A model generated the notes under the pieces. The model saw only the letters and a program-made list of their open reading frames with translations. It did not search any database and was not told the DNA's origin. 8,377 nucleotides of DNA from Acidobacteriota bacterium (GTDB lineage: Bacteria; Actinomycetota; Acidimicrobiia; Acidimicrobiales; SHLQ01), in assembly GCA_022562835.1 (NCBI GenBank), contig JADFOM010000093.1, forward strand, positions 1-8,377. Reading direction: 5' to 3'. The translations under genes were made by a program, and so were the position numbers. Each line of letters begins with the position of its first letter. Position 1 is the first letter of the stretch. Positions 7,453-8,377 of the stretch are shown here, piece by piece.

Positions 7453-8377
7453 CTAGTGCGTTGGGGGCTCGACACGGGCATCGGTCAGTCGTCGAGCGCT
7501 CGGTTTTGTATTGCGGTCACGGTCGAACAACCCGCGATTGCTCTCGAAGCCCATCGTCCATTCGTAGCCGTCGATCGCGGTGTCGTAGAAGAACGCTTTG
7601 ACGGGCGCGCCATCTTCAACAGCAGCAAGAGTCTGGCCAAGTGACGCGTCGAGCAGGTCGTCGCGCCAATCATCATCTTCGGTCCCGAATCCAGTCGCAG
7701 CGACGGCAAGATCGCGGTCGGGGAGCCGTTCGTGCACGGTGCGCAGAGCTACGCCGAGTTCTTCGGGATTCGGAGCGATGCCGTTGTCGCCGCGCCGCGC
7801 GTCTGCGGGGTAGGGGCCGATCGCCCCGGTTGATGAGACGGTAAGGGGACCGTCGAAGCTCAGGCCGACCAGGTCGAACGCTTCGGCTGCCTCTTCGATG
7901 CGGATTGGTGAGCGGTCCGAGACCACGAGAATGCCCTCGTCGTACAGTCCGATCCATGAATCCCAGAGGTGGTGTTCCAACTCGTCGCGAGCTTCGTGTG
8001 CATCGGGGTCCGCCGCGAATAATGTCGGTGTCGCGTGCACTGTCATGACGGGCTGATCACCGCTATTCAGCTGGCGCCAGGCGGTGATGTTGGCCAACAG
8101 CGCCCCTTCGATAGCGGAGGCGAGTCGGATTGGATCTCGCACTCCAGGCGGCCGCGTGGCCAGCGCATGGCCGCGCACTGCCCATCCAACGGGGTCTTCG
8201 ATCGGGACCCATCCGTCGACGTGACCGCCGAAGAGTGTGGCGCAACGGTCGACGTGTCGGGCCCAGAAGTATTCGCGAGCGTGCTCATTCGCGAAACCGC
8301 CTTCGTCGTCTGCGAACCAGCCGGGCAAACTGGTGTGCTGAAGGGTCAGCCAAATGGATACACCGGCGCGAGAAGCC
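7453..8377 (-). CDS. Glycoside hydrolase family 1-like protein, catalytic glutamates missing (probable pseudo-beta-glucosidase; N-terminus beyond the window)
   Basis: The frame is open from the right edge to TAG at 7453: 307 residues, about the last two thirds of a GH1 (beta-glucosidase) barrel. A TTG at 8328 is not a start, because the GH1 pattern continues upstream of it (WLTLQHTSLPGWF, matching the usual VTLHHFTLPxWF). Recognisable blocks, numbered from the first full codon: DEGGF 24-28, PPGVRDP near 76-82, PYPADARRG near 188-196, GYEWTMGF 270-277 and GLFDRDRNTKPSA near the C-terminus. The acid/base motif TxNEP reads PIEDP, so Asn-Glu is Glu60-Asp61 (bases 8194-8199). The nucleophile motif ITENG reads VAATG, giving Ala227 (bases 7696-7698). 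The usual Asn-Tyr-Tyr after DxxGL is Ser-Phe-Asp. A retaining beta-glucosidase needs both glutamates, so normal catalysis is unlikely. The frame is intact, which argues for a kept non-hydrolytic role. nirK follows after 49 bp on the same strand. Confidence 0.85.
   Translation of the reverse strand, partial: ASRAGVSIWLTLQHTSLPGWFADDEGGFANEHAREYFWARHVDRCATLFGGHVDGWVPIEDPVGWAVRGHALATRPPGVRDPIRLASAIEGALLANITAWRQLNSGDQPVMTVHATPTLFAADPDAHEARDELEHHLWDSWIGLYDEGILVVSDRSPIRIEEAAEAFDLVGLSFDGPLTVSSTGAIGPYPADARRGDNGIAPNPEELGVALRTVHERLPDRDLAVAATGFGTEDDDWRDDLLDASLGQTLAAVEDGAPVKAFFYDTAIDGYEWTMGFESNRGLFDRDRNTKPSARRLTDARVEPPTH

Noticed and set aside
7453..8328. GH1-like gene starting at TTG 8328 as a complete 291-residue protein
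   Set aside because: The frame stays open to the window edge and the 16 residues upstream match the GH1 pattern before LPxWF, so the true start is outside the window.
1..8377. CRISPR array, tRNA, rRNA, riboswitch or insertion sequence
   Set aside because: No spaced long repeats, no RNA-gene signature and no transposase or terminal repeats were seen; coding genes cover almost the whole window.

Overview
The window comes from a moderately high-GC bacterium, most likely an actinobacterium. Acidimicrobiia (Ilumatobacter-type) is my best guess, from protein resemblance only. Two features point this way: an Rv0958-like AAA ATPase of the type known in mycobacteria, and a membrane-anchored cupredoxin-NirK fusion. 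Coding density is very high: five genes fill the window, the longest gap is 66 bases, and there are no RNA genes, insertion sequences or CRISPR arrays.

Layout. (1) 1-1631, minus: the N-terminal 543 residues of a glycoside hydrolase family 2 (GH2) protein, cut by the left edge. (2) 1632-1697: a short divergent intergenic region with a perfect 14-bp palindrome and a CCTTG word repeated every 33-34 bp. (3) 1698-4361, plus: a soluble GAF-PAS-PAS-GGDEF-EAL protein of cyclic-di-GMP metabolism, with synthase, product-inhibition and phosphodiesterase motifs all intact. (4) 4404-5816, plus: a MoxR/Mg-chelatase-like AAA+ ATPase, 42 bp behind it and probably co-transcribed. (5) 5847-7403, minus, convergent: a copper nitrite reductase (NirK, AniA-like) with an N-terminal membrane anchor and an extra fused cupredoxin domain; every copper ligand is present. 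(6) 7453-8377, minus, 49 bp upstream of nirK and possibly in the same transcript: the C-terminal 307 residues of a glycoside hydrolase family 1 (GH1) protein, cut by the right edge.

The most unexpected point is that both glycosidase-like genes are open over their full visible length, yet both lack their catalytic glutamates. In the GH2 protein the acid/base Asn-Glu is Ser-Asp and the nucleophile Glu is Arg. In the GH1 protein the acid/base Asn-Glu is Glu-Asp and the nucleophile Glu is Ala. They look like two unrelated pseudoglycosidases (sugar-binding, regulatory or scaffold proteins) rather than broken genes. The genes do not form one obvious pathway. The c-di-GMP enzyme and the AAA ATPase are a plausible two-gene unit, and GH1-like plus nirK another.
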